A stretch of DNA of 64,000 nucleotides, from NCBI GenBank assembly GCA_029817715.1, contig JARUPY010000396.1:1426001-1490000 (forward strand). The letters run 5' to 3'. Shown piece after piece: positions 11,421 to 22,799 of this stretch. Positions within the stretch are counted from its first letter, which is position 1. Each line of letters opens with the position of its first letter. The notes below the pieces were generated by a model. The model searched no databases and had not been told where the DNA came from. It saw only the letters and a list, made by a program, of their open reading frames with translations. The stretch is from Melastoma dodecandrum (Eukaryota; Streptophyta; Magnoliopsida; Myrtales; Melastomataceae). The position numbers and the translations under genes are program-made.

Positions 11421-14400
11421 TCACTCGCAGTTTGTCCAAATGTCTCGGAGGAGGTCGTACCTTATGGCGTGCTGTTTGTTCCATCGATTTGTCATCAGAG
11501 GGCTGGGTTTAGAACCAGAAACCGTAGGCGACAATGACCCCCAACTCAACATCGAAGACCAAGGTGAATTTAGTTCATCCAGCTCGTCGTCACTTGTGAG
11601 AGCTTTGTCTATCAGGGATGATCGGCTTCTTCTCAGCTCGGACTTGCTGCCACTCTCGCCTGCAATAACTATAATGGAAGCTGCCGAGGGTGGTTGATAC
11701 AGTGGACTGGGGGCTTTGAAGGGGTGATGGTTTACCAATTCTTCTCCCTCGTCCGATGAATCCTGTAGCCCGCAGTAGTGTCAATAATGAAGCAACAAAA
11801 CCCCGCCCGCGATAGAATAAATGAGCAACAAACCTCATTGTCCAGAGAATCTAGAAGAGAATCTGAAACTGGGTCAGGGCAAAACTCATCCGGCACAAAG
11901 TCATAGAGAACCCTCTTGATTAGAGACTCGCCGAACAATGGGCACACCTTTGGATGAGACAAAACACACCAACTCAGCAACTAATATACTAGTGGATCTC
12001 AATACGATTAAGTTCGTCTCAGGTTTCACAGACCCCTTTCCGGAGAGATTTATCGAAAAGCATATCTTTTGGAAGCATCATCAGATCGCTCAACGCATTC
12101 AGGAGACGGAATAGTTTCAAGGAAATATCCTGTCTGGCGACAACATCAACACAGTCATCTTCTTCTCGTGATTCGTCTTCCTCCAAGCCAAATAGGTTCG
12201 TTAGCCAACGGGACCAATTGCCTATCTGCAATAGCTCAAACCAGTTCAACAAATGGGGCAGTCGTCAACGAAGAGAAATTACCATTATGAAAGAGAAACA
12301 TGACCTGATACTTACTGCATTTTTCAGAAGGGCACCGGCTCTGAAGCTATACCTCCCTGGTGGAATTGGGAGAACACTGGGATCACTGATTGGATCAGAC
12401 AAGGGATCCGTCGGGATCTCATCGCAAGATTCTCGGAGAATAGCATTGAACATGGCCACATCTAGCCTAGTGACTAGTTGCTCCATTACCTGGATAGTTA
12501 TGCAAGTGAGCCGTGTGTTATTTGAATCTTCAACTCATTGTCACATGAAAAAGAACACGATCTTGTCCAGTCGTAATGTAGAGCATGCATACCAGCTTCG
12601 CAAGCACGGGCTGGCAGCCACACTCATGGCCCCCACCTCTCACGGGACAAAGTCTTTCACAGGCGTCTTTAAAGGCTTTCTTCCAGACCTCCATCGAAAC
12701 ATCAACTTGGTCTAATTCATTGGTGCACTTTACTTTCCTATTGCCTTGTACAGGACCGGTTGATGCACGCCTATCCACTGACTTCGCAGCAGACGACTGC
12801 ATTTGTGGGGCGAGAGACTGAAAGGGCAAGAACAAAGACCATCTTAATTTCAAAATATTCAAAACAAATCCACCAAATACAAGATAAAATGAAGCGCAAA
12901 TAACCTGCCACCATAGTGACTCGACAATCCTAGAGAAGATCCAACCTTCGATATTTTCAAGATCACACATGAATTCGTAAATACCCTGCAATTCAACTGG
13001 TTTCCCATGAGTTTTGTTTCCCTTTTTGGCGTGCAGCGCATCCACTTCTGATGACATTTCCTCTTTTAGTATTGTTTGGCTGACAATGGCTCTTAGCATC
13101 ACAGAGTTTGATAACCAATAAGTTAACCTGCATATTGCAGCACGCAACACTAAGTATATGTCAGGCAAATTAAATTTATGCAATAAGTCTAGAAAAAAAT
13201 GTGAAGCGCACCTCGGAACATCACTCCCAGAAGCTCTAGACACAAAAATTAACCCAGAAATAATACTTCTGGCGGCATTCGTTCTGCTTGAGTTGGAAGG
13301 ATGACCACAGGCATGACGATAAAACCGAGAAAGGCGCCTAGCAGGAGTATAGACTTTGCTAGCAGAGCCACCATGCTCCGCAACCACGGAAAAAAGTGCA
13401 GCTTCCATCGTAGCAGCTTCGCTCAGCTCTCCTTCCAGCGATCGAATTTTGTGTTCCATCTGCTGGACTTTTGCCTCTAGAAGGTAGGATTTCTTGTCCT
13501 TAGGGTAAACTTTCTCGTCCTTCCGTCTGCTAGCATTGTAAGTTCTTGCACCCTGCGCGTATAGAAGAAGATCCTTGTCGTCTTCCCTAAGCCGATCACT
13601 CTTCACACCTTCTGAAGTGAGGGATGGTACCTCAGTGGACTTCACTGCCTTTGATCTGTCATCTGAAGGTATTCCTTTCCTTATCGAGAGACTTGGTCCC
13701 TCACTTTCCGGTGAATCAAGTCCAGTTCCATGAGAGAGCAACTCATCACGTTTGCCGTTTTCTTCCGTCGAATTGCCCCTTATGCCATGGATTGAGACGT
13801 CCCCATCTCCATTCTCCTTTGAGCGACTATTGGCAGATGCTGAAGATGCCTCACTGTGACGTAAAGCACCGTTAGCCCTCCCAGATGAGTTAGACCGAAC
13901 ATCGTCCTCATCCTCACTGAAGGTGCCATCTACTTCATCCAAATGTTCCTCATTGCCCAAAGTCGAAACGGATCCGCTTTCAGCAGAAGCCACGGAATTC
14001 ACCCGCTGCAAGCTATTCCGTCCACCCTCATCGAACTGTTGGATCCTGACATATAGTGCAGGCTGACACGTGTTCCGGACGTTCCTCTTGCAATTAATGG
14101 AGACACTTATATCCACTGGCTCTTTAATGATGCCATAGTCAGCCAGGTTGACAATGGCCGTACCGATCAACTGCCCTTTCGAGATACTATCTCTCCGAGG
14201 CTCGTACAAATTGAACTCCAGCAAATTCTTCACAAACACATCAGAATTCCCAGATTTAGCTGATAAGTCCCTCTGCAACCTCGCAGATAACTTAAATGCC
14301 TCATTAAACACTATCCTGCCGTCACCATTGCCACCACCAGAACCTAGAACCGGGACAATGGACTTCGTGGACCCAGAATTCCGACCACCGTCATTCTCCC

Positions 14401-14539
14401 AGTGGATCAACACTGACTGTAGGGAACAAAGTGAGGGAGATGGCGGCCACGGCTTAATCTCCTTAACAAGGACCGCATAATCAACCCGAACCGACGCTCC
14501 CGACCGTCCGTTCACTCTCGCTCCTGCAACCGTCGCCAT
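11421..14539 (-). CDS. C2 NT-type (EEIG1/EHBP1 N-terminal) domain protein, seven coding exons
   Basis: Exons on the minus strand: 14539-13212, 13127-12905, 12817-12593, 12489-12316, 12225-12034, 11947-11834, 11762-11421. Every junction is GT/AG and phases agree, giving 865 residues ending RDIWTNCE. Order of parts: C2 NT-type domain (about residues 12-165, with VLVKEIKPWPPSPSLCSLQS and NLYEPRRDSISKGQ), an acidic Ser-rich linker (about 170-345), a coiled coil (about 350-380, around VQQMEHKIRSLEGELSEA), then a conserved helical C-terminal region (RLTYWLSNSVMLRAIVSQ, ERLCPVRGGGHECGC, DEIPTDPLSDPISD) that recalls a dilute-like fold. Members resemble Arabidopsis At3g01810; the C2 NT fold suggests membrane-linked or cytoskeletal roles, but no precise function is established to my knowledge. 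I chose the ATG at 14539 over 14578 because the extra codons only read a G-homopolymer as Gly. Confidence 0.93.
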
Positions 14540-14543
14540 TCCT

Positions 14544-14566
14544 CCCCCCCCCCCCCCCCCCCCCCC
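14544..14566 (-). repeat. 23-base C homopolymer (poly-G on the gene strand) abutting the C2 NT start codon
   Basis: An uninterrupted run of 23 C on the plus strand ends five bases upstream of the ATG at 14539. It would lie in the 5' UTR, or encode poly-Gly if the upstream ATG at 14578 is used. Length may be unstable or mis-assembled. Confidence 0.85.
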
Positions 14567-14979
14567 AACCAAATCCAAAACTCCAAAAGTCCCAAGAAGA
14601 GCAGCTACAGAGCAGAGTGATCACCGACAATCGCGATTACAACAATCAATAGACTGGATTCACAGAAGAAAGCCTAAAATCCTAGGACTTGAACTAAGCC
14701 CCCATTTCACAAATCTCCCAATCAACACAAGAAACTGCACCGGGAGACAGTAAAGATGGAACCTTGAAGCATCGCAAGTGGGGGAGGGAGCAAGAGGTGG
14801 GTGAGAAGGGATTACTGGGAATGAAATCAAACTTTTCGGTTGAAGAATGGAGTTGGGTGGATCTTGTTGTTGTTGTCGGTGTGGTGTGAACTTGGTGGGT
14901 GATCCCCAGTGAAAAGCAGTTCTGAAGACAGCGGGTGTGTTTTGGGTCACGGGAATTTTGTGGTAATGATTTTCAGCAG

Positions 14980-16580
14980 AGATCTAGTGTCGTCCGTCTG
15001 GATCCTTGTAATAAAACATTTGAGAGAGAGAGTTTAAGATAAGAATAAGTGGGTCCAAGGCGTTGGTTAATCCTTTCGTTTCACGTGTGCAGGATGCGTC
15101 TGGGTCAATTTTGTCAGGTTACCACCACCTCCCATTTTGGGTGATACGCATGACATGACATGACCCCCATGCCTAAATCAACCCCCAACCAACATTAACC
15201 CCCATAAATCAAAATAAGTAATTAAACACTTAACTTTCAAGCGAAAGAAAGAAACCCACCCCCTAAAACTCTATGAAATTATTATGTAATTCTGGTCTAT
15301 TATTTCATAATTAATTACATCAATTATGTGTCGCGTTTAAGGCTTTCTTTTCTCGTACTTGTGATTTAACACACAACCCCCCCCCCCCCCCCCCCCCCCA
15401 CCCCCCCCACGCTCGCTTTCTTTCTTTATTTATTTTTATTATATAACCTTTCGTCACGCTCACTATAAATTAAGTTTACGTTTAGTCACCGGTAAGGATA
15501 AAATTTGAAAATGGTACGATAAGTTCGGTATTAAGATAAATTATTGAGTATTTTCCGTATTTAATTAATTTATATATGAAATATTCTTAATTATTCTCTT
15601 AATTGAAACTCTAGACGAAAAGTTGTTTTGTGGTCTTTTTATTTCAATTAGCCTACGACTCTTCGGCTTTTTGTAATGATCAAGGATTCTTTCATGACAC
15701 ACGATAAATGTAATTTGCACATATCACGTTAAGGATGATGAATTGGACATGAGAAACGGAATCTGACACTAGAATCAATATGGCAGGTTCTTGGATGGTT
15801 TTTTTTATTCACAAAATAGGTTCTAAGAATAAGGAATCAGGAATTATACGATATATTCTAGATTTCATATCCGAAACCCAAAAACCTGATTAACCATAGT
15901 TAGTGATACATGAATAAACAGCCAGCCTCACAACCAAAGTGAAACCGCCACACTAATGCCGTATTTTCTTTTTAATAATTGAGTTATAAGAGTCCCTGTT
16001 ATGATTATTTTGCATTTGTTTTATTTGAAATCAATTTATTTGGGAAATTTTTCCAAAGCAATGAACGTAGCACATGGTTTGCCACACAAATTCGCACAAA
16101 CATGTCTCAAATATGGCTCCTATAAATGTGGGTGTATGTAAGTGTGGCGGCTAAGAACTTTAAGGAAAGGACACAAACAAGAATAATGAGAGAAAACATA
16201 CTTACTTTCATTGTAAGTAAAACACATAGTATACGTACAAGGTTGACGACTAAATTCCTATTCGTGGGTTTCAAATGATTGTACGTTGTTTTCTTGATTA
16301 GAGTATAATGAAGAATAAGAGAAACAAAACGATCAAAATGTTTTCGTAGGTGTCAAGTAATTGTCTCTGTATCTTATTTTGGAATATACTAGGCTATTTA
16401 TATTAGTACTAAGACAATAATTAAAGAACACATGTGAAAATAGGAGCATAGCAATAGTTAACTACTAAACATGTGTTAAAATTGGGCTCCAACAAACTTA
16501 TCCACTTGTAATCGTCACTTTGTCAAATGGAACCACCACTTTTATTTCCGATCGACTTGCTATAGAAGCCCATTCAATTG
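14980..16580. other. Intergenic DNA with a poly-C tract
   Basis: No gene is supported. It includes a C-run at 15377-15399 followed by A and eight more C, then AT-rich DNA. About 16,180-16,500 has the look of an old LTR end, but no partner or primer site was found. Confidence 0.5.
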
Positions 16581-16599
16581 GTTTCGGTCTAGTAGACAA

Positions 16600-16830
16600 A
16601 CTTTTGTAGACACAGTCGAGTGGCTTCTGTAAGTATAATCGACTGGCTTCTATAGGCATAGTCGATTGGCATTAGTGGCCAAACTCGATTGGCATCTTGG
16701 TTTATGAGCTTTTGTAAGCAAAGTCGACAGGCTTTTGTAAACCCAGTCAACCGACTTTTGTTGACACGATCGACCCGCTTTGTGGGCACAATCAACTGGC
16801 TTCTATTGTACTCATCGATTGTGTTCAATT
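16600..16830. repeat. Degenerate tandem array, unit about 24-28 bp (TCGACTGGCTTYTGT type)
   Basis: About nine diverged units such as TCGACTGGCTTCTATAGGCA, GTCGACAGGCTTTTGTAA and CAACTGGCTTCTATTG follow each other. Units differ in length and base, so the array is old. No open frame or domain is associated. Confidence 0.7.
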
Positions 16831-16849
16831 CGAATGAACACAATAATTG

Positions 16850-17886
16850 ACGTAATAAATTATCTTGTGTAAATATTTTTTCTAACTAAGTGGTCTAAAT
16901 CCACTACCTTTCAAGAAGATTTCTTTAAACTTTAATTTTTTTTTTCAAAACCTCGGATATTCCACAACACCAGAGAGTCTGGGAAACAGCTTGAGTTTCA
17001 TAAGAAACATTAATTTCACAAAGTGTCATTCTTAATCGACTAACCTTTGTGAATTGAATTTTCTGAGTGTAGATACCCCAAATTCGCTCGAGTCCGTCCC
17101 CGTCTTCTTCCCAGTTTTGGCAAACTCCCGCCCCACCATTTTCCCGAAAGCTTCCTTTTGCTGACTCGATTTATCTTCGATCTGCTATAACATTGCTATG
17201 TCTCAACCAGCGCATTGGAACAGAGCTTAGTATATGTCCAGGACCAGTTTTGTCCCGTATTGAATAACTAAAATCTAACCCCCCCTCCCCAAAGCGAAGC
17301 ATTCAAGAATCAGTATTGAAGAACTAAAACGAGCAGTCGTCCAGTTAATAAATTGCAATCAGGTTCTGGTCATCCATGGAACGTCGAGTTCCCAAATCCT
17401 GCTAGGCCGAGGCGAAGAAGGTAGCAGGAGGAGCACCGCCGATGCCTCTGTTGCCAACTCCGTTTGGGTATTCCATCACGACAACATAGTGCCCGCCATT
17501 CTCTAGCCATTCTCTAGTCCCCAGTGACCATGACAGCGTACTTCTTCCTCTCTCGCACTCTGATTCCCAACCAAAGTATATAACAAAGAGTAAGACAAAA
17601 AGGAATAAGGGCGCATGGAAAATTTGTAGTCCCGCGGCTGAAGGACGATGCTTACGTATTCGCACAGTAGCTTCTTTTGATGACACAGCGGAAGCAACCT
17701 AATGATGGACCTGCTATACACGCCTCGGATGTCCATTCCCACAGCTGATGAAGATAACTTTGACTAGGGAAACTCACATCTACCATCTCCCCACCTCCCC
17801 CTACTTCTCCTTCCTCACAACCTTGCAGGTGACAGGGACTTCTTCTAGCCCGGACCCCGAGGGCTTCTTTTTTGTGGATGACCCTC
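16850..17886. other. Unassigned DNA left of the 12.9 kb retrotransposon
   Basis: No gene is supported. On the minus strand near 17,545 a very short stretch reads like a short-chain dehydrogenase start (RKKYAVMVTG), but the frame closes at once. The last five bases, CCCTC (17882-17886), are the left target-site duplication of the retrotransposon. Confidence 0.5.
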
Positions 17887-18872
17887 TGTTGACATAGCAA
17901 ATAATTTTGGGCTTGGGTTTAGAACAAAAGCCCGGTAATCCCTCAAGATACAGTCGTCTAGGTCGACTCACGACGAAGTCGACTAGGTCGATTTATGGAC
18001 GGAGTCGACTGAGTCGATTTATGGACGGAGTCGACTGAGTCGATTTATGGACGGAGTCGACTGAGTCGATTTATGAACGGAGTCGATTAGGTCGACTCAC
18101 GACGAAGGAATAAGGTAATCAAAGTCAACCAAGATGACTCAACAGTAGCTAAGTCTACTAGCAGGGTCAAGTCGACGGAATTCTGGGTAAGTCGACCAAG
18201 TCAGTCGTAGTCCGTACAGTCAAGTCGACAAGGTTGGAATAAGTTTATCACATTTGTTAAGGATCGTAACTGATCCTAATATCCAGGAACGTGATCCCAT
18301 AGATCAAGGAGGTTGTTGAGACACTCCCACGATGTTAGGAATCACGATCTGCAACACGATCTATCTGTTACGTGTTAAACACGTACAAGTCCTCTATAAA
18401 TAGCAGAGGAATATTTCAAGACAAAGACACGACCATACACAGCCAAAGCTCTGAATTTTGTTCGTCAACCTTAGGAATTAGATACCTTGACCCGGTTTAT
18501 AGGTCAACTCCCCTTCCACCGGTAGAGTGAGCTCGTAGGGCCTTTACCGTCAATCCCCGCCAGCGACACCACCGACGGAGTGAGCTCTTAGGGCCTTCGT
18601 CACAGCTTCCCGCCAGCGACCACCACCGACGGAGCGAGCTTCCAAGGCCTTCGTCACAAGTTCTCCGCCGTCACAGGATTCTACATCGTTGTCACAACTT
18701 GCCCCTTTTTCATTTCTTGATGGCTGTAAGCCTTTGTTCTTAATTCGTTCAGATTGTAAGACTTGCATTCTATTTTAAATAAAATTGTGCATCTTCTTAC
18801 TGGCGACCACAACTTAATTCCTGTGAGTCCTTTGCCAAATATTTCCGACGTGATCCGTTCTATACGCGAACA
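17887..18872 (+). repeat. 5' LTR of the 12.9 kb Tat element
   Basis: Runs from TGTTGACATAGC to GCGAACA. U3 carries a tandem array of about 26 bp units rich in GTCGAC (about 17,958-18,110). A TATA motif CTATAAATAG lies at 18394-18403, so R should start near 18,430. The R/U5 part has two or three GGAGTGAGCT...CCTTCGTCACA direct repeats. Confidence 0.95.
17958..18110 (+). repeat. U3 tandem repeats, ~26 bp unit with GTCGAC
   Basis: About six units of the type GTCGACTGAGTCGATTTATG then GACGGA follow one another. The corresponding array in the 3' LTR (29,858-30,005) has about the same number of units but different variants, consistent with unit conversion or replacement. U3 arrays of this kind often hold enhancer-like sites; that role is inferred only. 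Confidence 0.85.
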
Positions 18873-18878
18873 CGTTTT

Positions 18879-18896
18879 TGGCGACCACAGTGGGAG
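18879..18896 (+). other. Primer-binding site of the Tat element
   Basis: TGGCGACCACAGTGGGAG begins six bases inside the 5' LTR end. The related element at 33.7-36.0 kb has the matching site (AGCGACCACAGTAGGAG on the minus strand). The exact tRNA was not determined. Confidence 0.8.
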
Positions 18897-18905
18897 AAGT
18901 CTCAA

Positions 18906-21606
18906 ATGCCGAGAAATACTCGAAGTACTACTGGCCATGAGCCTCAGAATCCCTTAGATGGGGAAAACCAGGAACTTCCTTCGAGAATGGACCTGGAAGC
19001 GCCGGCCCTAGGAGGCCAAGCGGCTACAAACCAGTCCACTTTTGATTCACATGCCCCGTCCGAGTTTATTTCGAGACTGGAGTTCCACAAGGAATTGGGG
19101 GATGTGCGTCAGGAGTTGACTGATATGAAGGGTATTCTGATGGATGTCCAAACTCTAATAGGGCGTCTTTCTGGCCCGAGAGATGAGGAAAGAGTGAGAC
19201 CTCGTATGAGAGAGGCCCCCTTTAGAGAGTCTACGTTCATGGCAGACGCTCGTCGGACTGCTCAAGGGCCACGTAATGTGACTTTTGAGCAATCTGAGAT
19301 AAGGACGAATGCCCTCTTTGAAACCGGGAATCTGGTTCCCCCTGGTCGACCCTCTTCTTCACGTAATCAACCAGCGAATACGTATTGGAATGAGGCAGAG
19401 GACTTCCAAGAGGAAACAGATCGGGGGGAATATTTTATTCCGTCTCGTCGCCCTGCAAAAGAGCCAATAGTCGACGCATTTGGAGATCCCTATGAGCCTG
19501 GACCCCGGAGTAGTAATCATCGGGAGGAGCCTCCATTTTATGTGAGAGATCCAACGAGCCAAGCAATGGGAGAAAGGCCTCCGTATAGCCCGTTAAGGCC
19601 GACTCGACTCGCAGGGCAGGGGCCGATAGGCGGTGTGCCCCCAGACTTAAGAGAGGCCATAACTCAGGTTATAGAACAAGTCGTCCCCGGAATAGCTCGG
19701 CGATATGATACCTGTTTATACAGGTCTCCTTATCCTGCGTACATTGATAGAGATTTCCCTTTACCTAGAGGTTATAGGGTGCCCGACTTCACTCGCTTCT
19801 CAGGCGAAGATGAAATGACTCCACTTGAGCATATTGCTCGCTTCACTCATCAACTTGGCGAAGCGGCCGGGAATGACTTCTGGAAACTAAAGCTCTTCCC
19901 GAACTCATTAACCGGGGATGCCTTTACCTGGTATGCAAGTTTGCCGTCGGGGTCAGTAGCTTCATGGACTCAGATGCAGTCCATGTTTGTTAAAACCTTT
20001 GCTCGACTCGATACCCCCATGTCGATGTTTGAGGCGCCTTAGGCAGGCTAATGGGGAACATCCGGGGCAGTTTTTAATGAAACTTAGAAAAGCTTTGTTA
20101 CGGTGTAGGCCTCCCCTACCGGAGAAAGACCAGTTGCTCCTCGCATTAAATGCGTTGTCCATTCCTTTCCGGAAAAAGCTGCAAGGGGAGCGCTTTGTCG
20201 ATCTATATGATTTAGCAAGGAGAGCCACTGAATACTATCAGCTCCTAACAGAAGAGGCTCAGCTGAATCGTGCCTACCAAGTTGATACTTATGAAGTCGA
20301 TGTGGCTGAATTCGTTAAGGGGGAGTCGACTATATGTGACCCCTTGACTAGGAAAAATTCTAAAGCTAAAGCCTCCCAGAAAAATGCCGAGGAAAGGAAA
20401 TACTCCTTCGACACAGATAAAGTCGACGCCATTTTTGACTGGCTCTATCAAAAGAAAAGGATCAGGCTTAAGCCTGGCCATCGAGTCCCTCAGACAGAAA
20501 AGGAAAAAAGTAGGAACTATTGCAAGTGGCATGGTTCCTTTACCCACACTACCAAGGACTGCCTGTCCTTTAGAAATATAATTCAGGATTTAATAGAGTC
20601 TAAAGAACTCTGTTTTCCTGAAGTCGATGAAGTCGCCATGGTGGATGATAATCCATTTGGCGACGAAGTCGCCATTCATACGTTTGATATATTTGACACT
20701 GAGGTTAACCTTGTAGAAGTCATTAACGACTCTGCTATACCCTCGCAGGATTTGCAAGCAACTGGCGAGACCTTGGTGGCTAATGCCCTGATGAAGCGAC
20801 TGGCTGAGCGTGGGGTTTTCATCCTGCCAAAGGGAAGGGACAAGTGGCTTTGCCACTGGCACCTGAATGACACTCACACGACGGACCAATGCCACACATT
20901 TAAGAAGTACCTGTTGGATAGTAAGACAGAAGACTGGTATGACCTGACCCCTTTCGAGGAAGCAGCAATGTCGTTGACTACCCCTCGAGGACCTTCTCAC
21001 GTCCTCAAAAGTCCTCCTAGTATGGATCGCCGACTGGCTTCGCGAGGAGGAAGAGGAGGTTCCCAGGGGCATAAAGGGAATGGAGAGGCAGCCGCCCGGG
21101 GTACGGAACGCCCAGTACGGCGACTTGAGTTTATGGACTCGTCTGGCCAGAGAGTCGTCAAGCAGGGGTACACTAGGACTACCCCTGTCAAGGAGATAAG
21201 ACCTACGGAAGAGTATAAGGGAGTAGACCAACCCCAACAGGCTGGAAGTCGCAGGCCTCAATATGCGTCACGGACAGTCGACCCCCAGGAATTGCGGAGG
21301 GGACCTCCTATCGCCCAATTTTTAGAGGAGAAGCTACTGTGCCAGAAATGCAAGCTGATCGCCCACAATCGGATACTTATCACCCAGCTCTGCACAGCAT
21401 GCTGCGTTAACTATTTCTTGCGGCTGGTCGACTTGTCCGCAAAAGGGGAGATGCTGGTGAAAGCGGTCCGCCCCGAGGATACAGGTAATTCGAACCCTAG
21501 CAAACCTTCCTCGAATAGACCAGGAAATACTCCAGTGCAGGTGGGATATGACCCAGTCGACGGTAGATTCGTGGAGGTAGAAACCAAAATTCGTCAAAGC
21601 CCTTAA
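18906..21606 (+). pseudogene. Gag of the Tat element (one frameshift)
   Basis: The reading starts at the ATG at 18906, 33 bases after the LTR, and stays open to 20042. The frame then shifts near 20,030 and continues open to 21606. The gag signature is clear (FTRFSGEDEMTPLEHIARFT, DFWKLKLFPNSLTGDAFTWY). The C-terminal part has two CHWH-type clusters (YCKWHGSFTHTTKDC and LCHWHLNDTHTTDQC) in place of a plain CCHC knuckle. Gag would form the particle that houses reverse transcription. The single shift disables a full-length product from this copy. Confidence 0.9.
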
Positions 21607-22036
21607 CCCTTCGTCTCAATGGCAGAAGGTGGAAAGGAAGGTTGCGCCCCCCTTAAGGGCTCAAAAGAGAAAGGAAAGGCGTCTAAGTCACGCCCAAAAA
21701 AGACCTAGGATGACCCCTACGATGGCACCCTCGGAAGGGAACCAAGCTGCAGAGAAGCAAATCGCAGAGCCTGAACGGGTCGAGTCTACTGATTACTCAG
21801 AAAACCCGGGCTCAAGCTTCGACTACACTCCTCTACGAGGAGACAGGCCCTGCGACTTCAACGCAGAACAAGGGCCCCTTGTGAGCTGTAACGCTCTCAC
21901 CCTCCCTGCGGAGTTCGCCTGCAACGGCAAGTCGGAGGCGCCGAAAGGTAAAACCCTGGACTCTAAGGTCACTTCTTTCCCATCTGGCTTCCCTCTGCAC
22001 TGGCTGAGGAAACCATCGGATCGCACGAAATAGCAC

Positions 22037-22798
22037 ATGCACTCGTTCTACATCGCAGCCACCTTTGACGGTGTTTTGGTGGGTCGAGTCTTAATAGACA
22101 ACGGCGCCACCGTTAATGTTCTCCCACTCACCAAGTTTAGACTACTTGGGTACAAGCCTAGCGAGTTGGTGCGAACCGACGTGGCTGTAAGCGGCTTTAA
22201 TGGGAGGAAGTCCGAATGCCTGGGGATATGCTCCGTGCATTTAGGCGTTGGAAGACACGAGCAGGAAACTGCTTTCTTCGTAATTGACATAGCCCCTTCG
22301 TTTAATGCGCTTTTGGGACGCGATTGGCTTCATAAAGCCGCCGCGATCCCATCGACTTTGCATAGGGAGTTGATTTTATGGCTTGACTCCGAAATAGAGA
22401 CTATCAGGGCGGATGAATACTCTTGTTGTGACAAGGGCATTTTACATGCAGAAACATGCAAGACGATCAAGGACCTCACCCTGGATCAACGCTACAAGCT
22501 AGGAGACCCTACTGTCGGACCCCTAGGTGAACCCTCCGAGAAGTTCGATTTCATTGTGAGCTATGGCACCTCTCACCCCAAGCCTGATGAGGGACCAATC
22601 GTGCCGACAGGATGGGGGCCCGACTTCACGGACAAGGACATAGATGAGGTCCTGCAGGAAGTAGCCCCGACCAAAGATGGAGGCGAGACAGACAACAGTC
22701 CTAATGGCGACAAGGGGGAGGCGCCTAAGAGCCAGGAAAGTGCTGCAACGGAGTTGGAGCCCGATAGACTCCTGCACGAAGGGATGTATGGACAGTGA
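22037..22798 (+). pseudogene. Protease region of the Tat element
   Basis: The open piece contains HSFYIAATFDG, the active-site region GRVLIDNGATVNVLPL and the flap-side motif NALLGRDWLH, a retropepsin-like aspartic protease of the Tat type, with D-N-G in place of D-T/S-G. It is separated from gag by about 430 bp containing stops (TAG at 22031-22033) and from pol by a frame change near 22,790. The domain itself, roughly residues 1-115, is open. Confidence 0.85.
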
Positions 22799-22799
22799 C

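Noticed and set aside
16600..16830. CRISPR-like array
   Set aside because: Units are degenerate and directly adjacent without unique spacers, and the DNA is a plant nuclear genome.
17500..17700. Possible short-chain dehydrogenase N-terminus on the minus strand (RKKYAVMVTG)
   Set aside because: Only about ten residues fit; the next codons give a stop and no Rossmann Gly pattern follows in the same frame.
20245..21261. Long minus-strand open frames opposite gag of the Tat element (up to 223 residues)
   Set aside because: They are frame shadows of gag with no domain and no splice structure, unlike the PMD gene at 26.4-29.6 kb.
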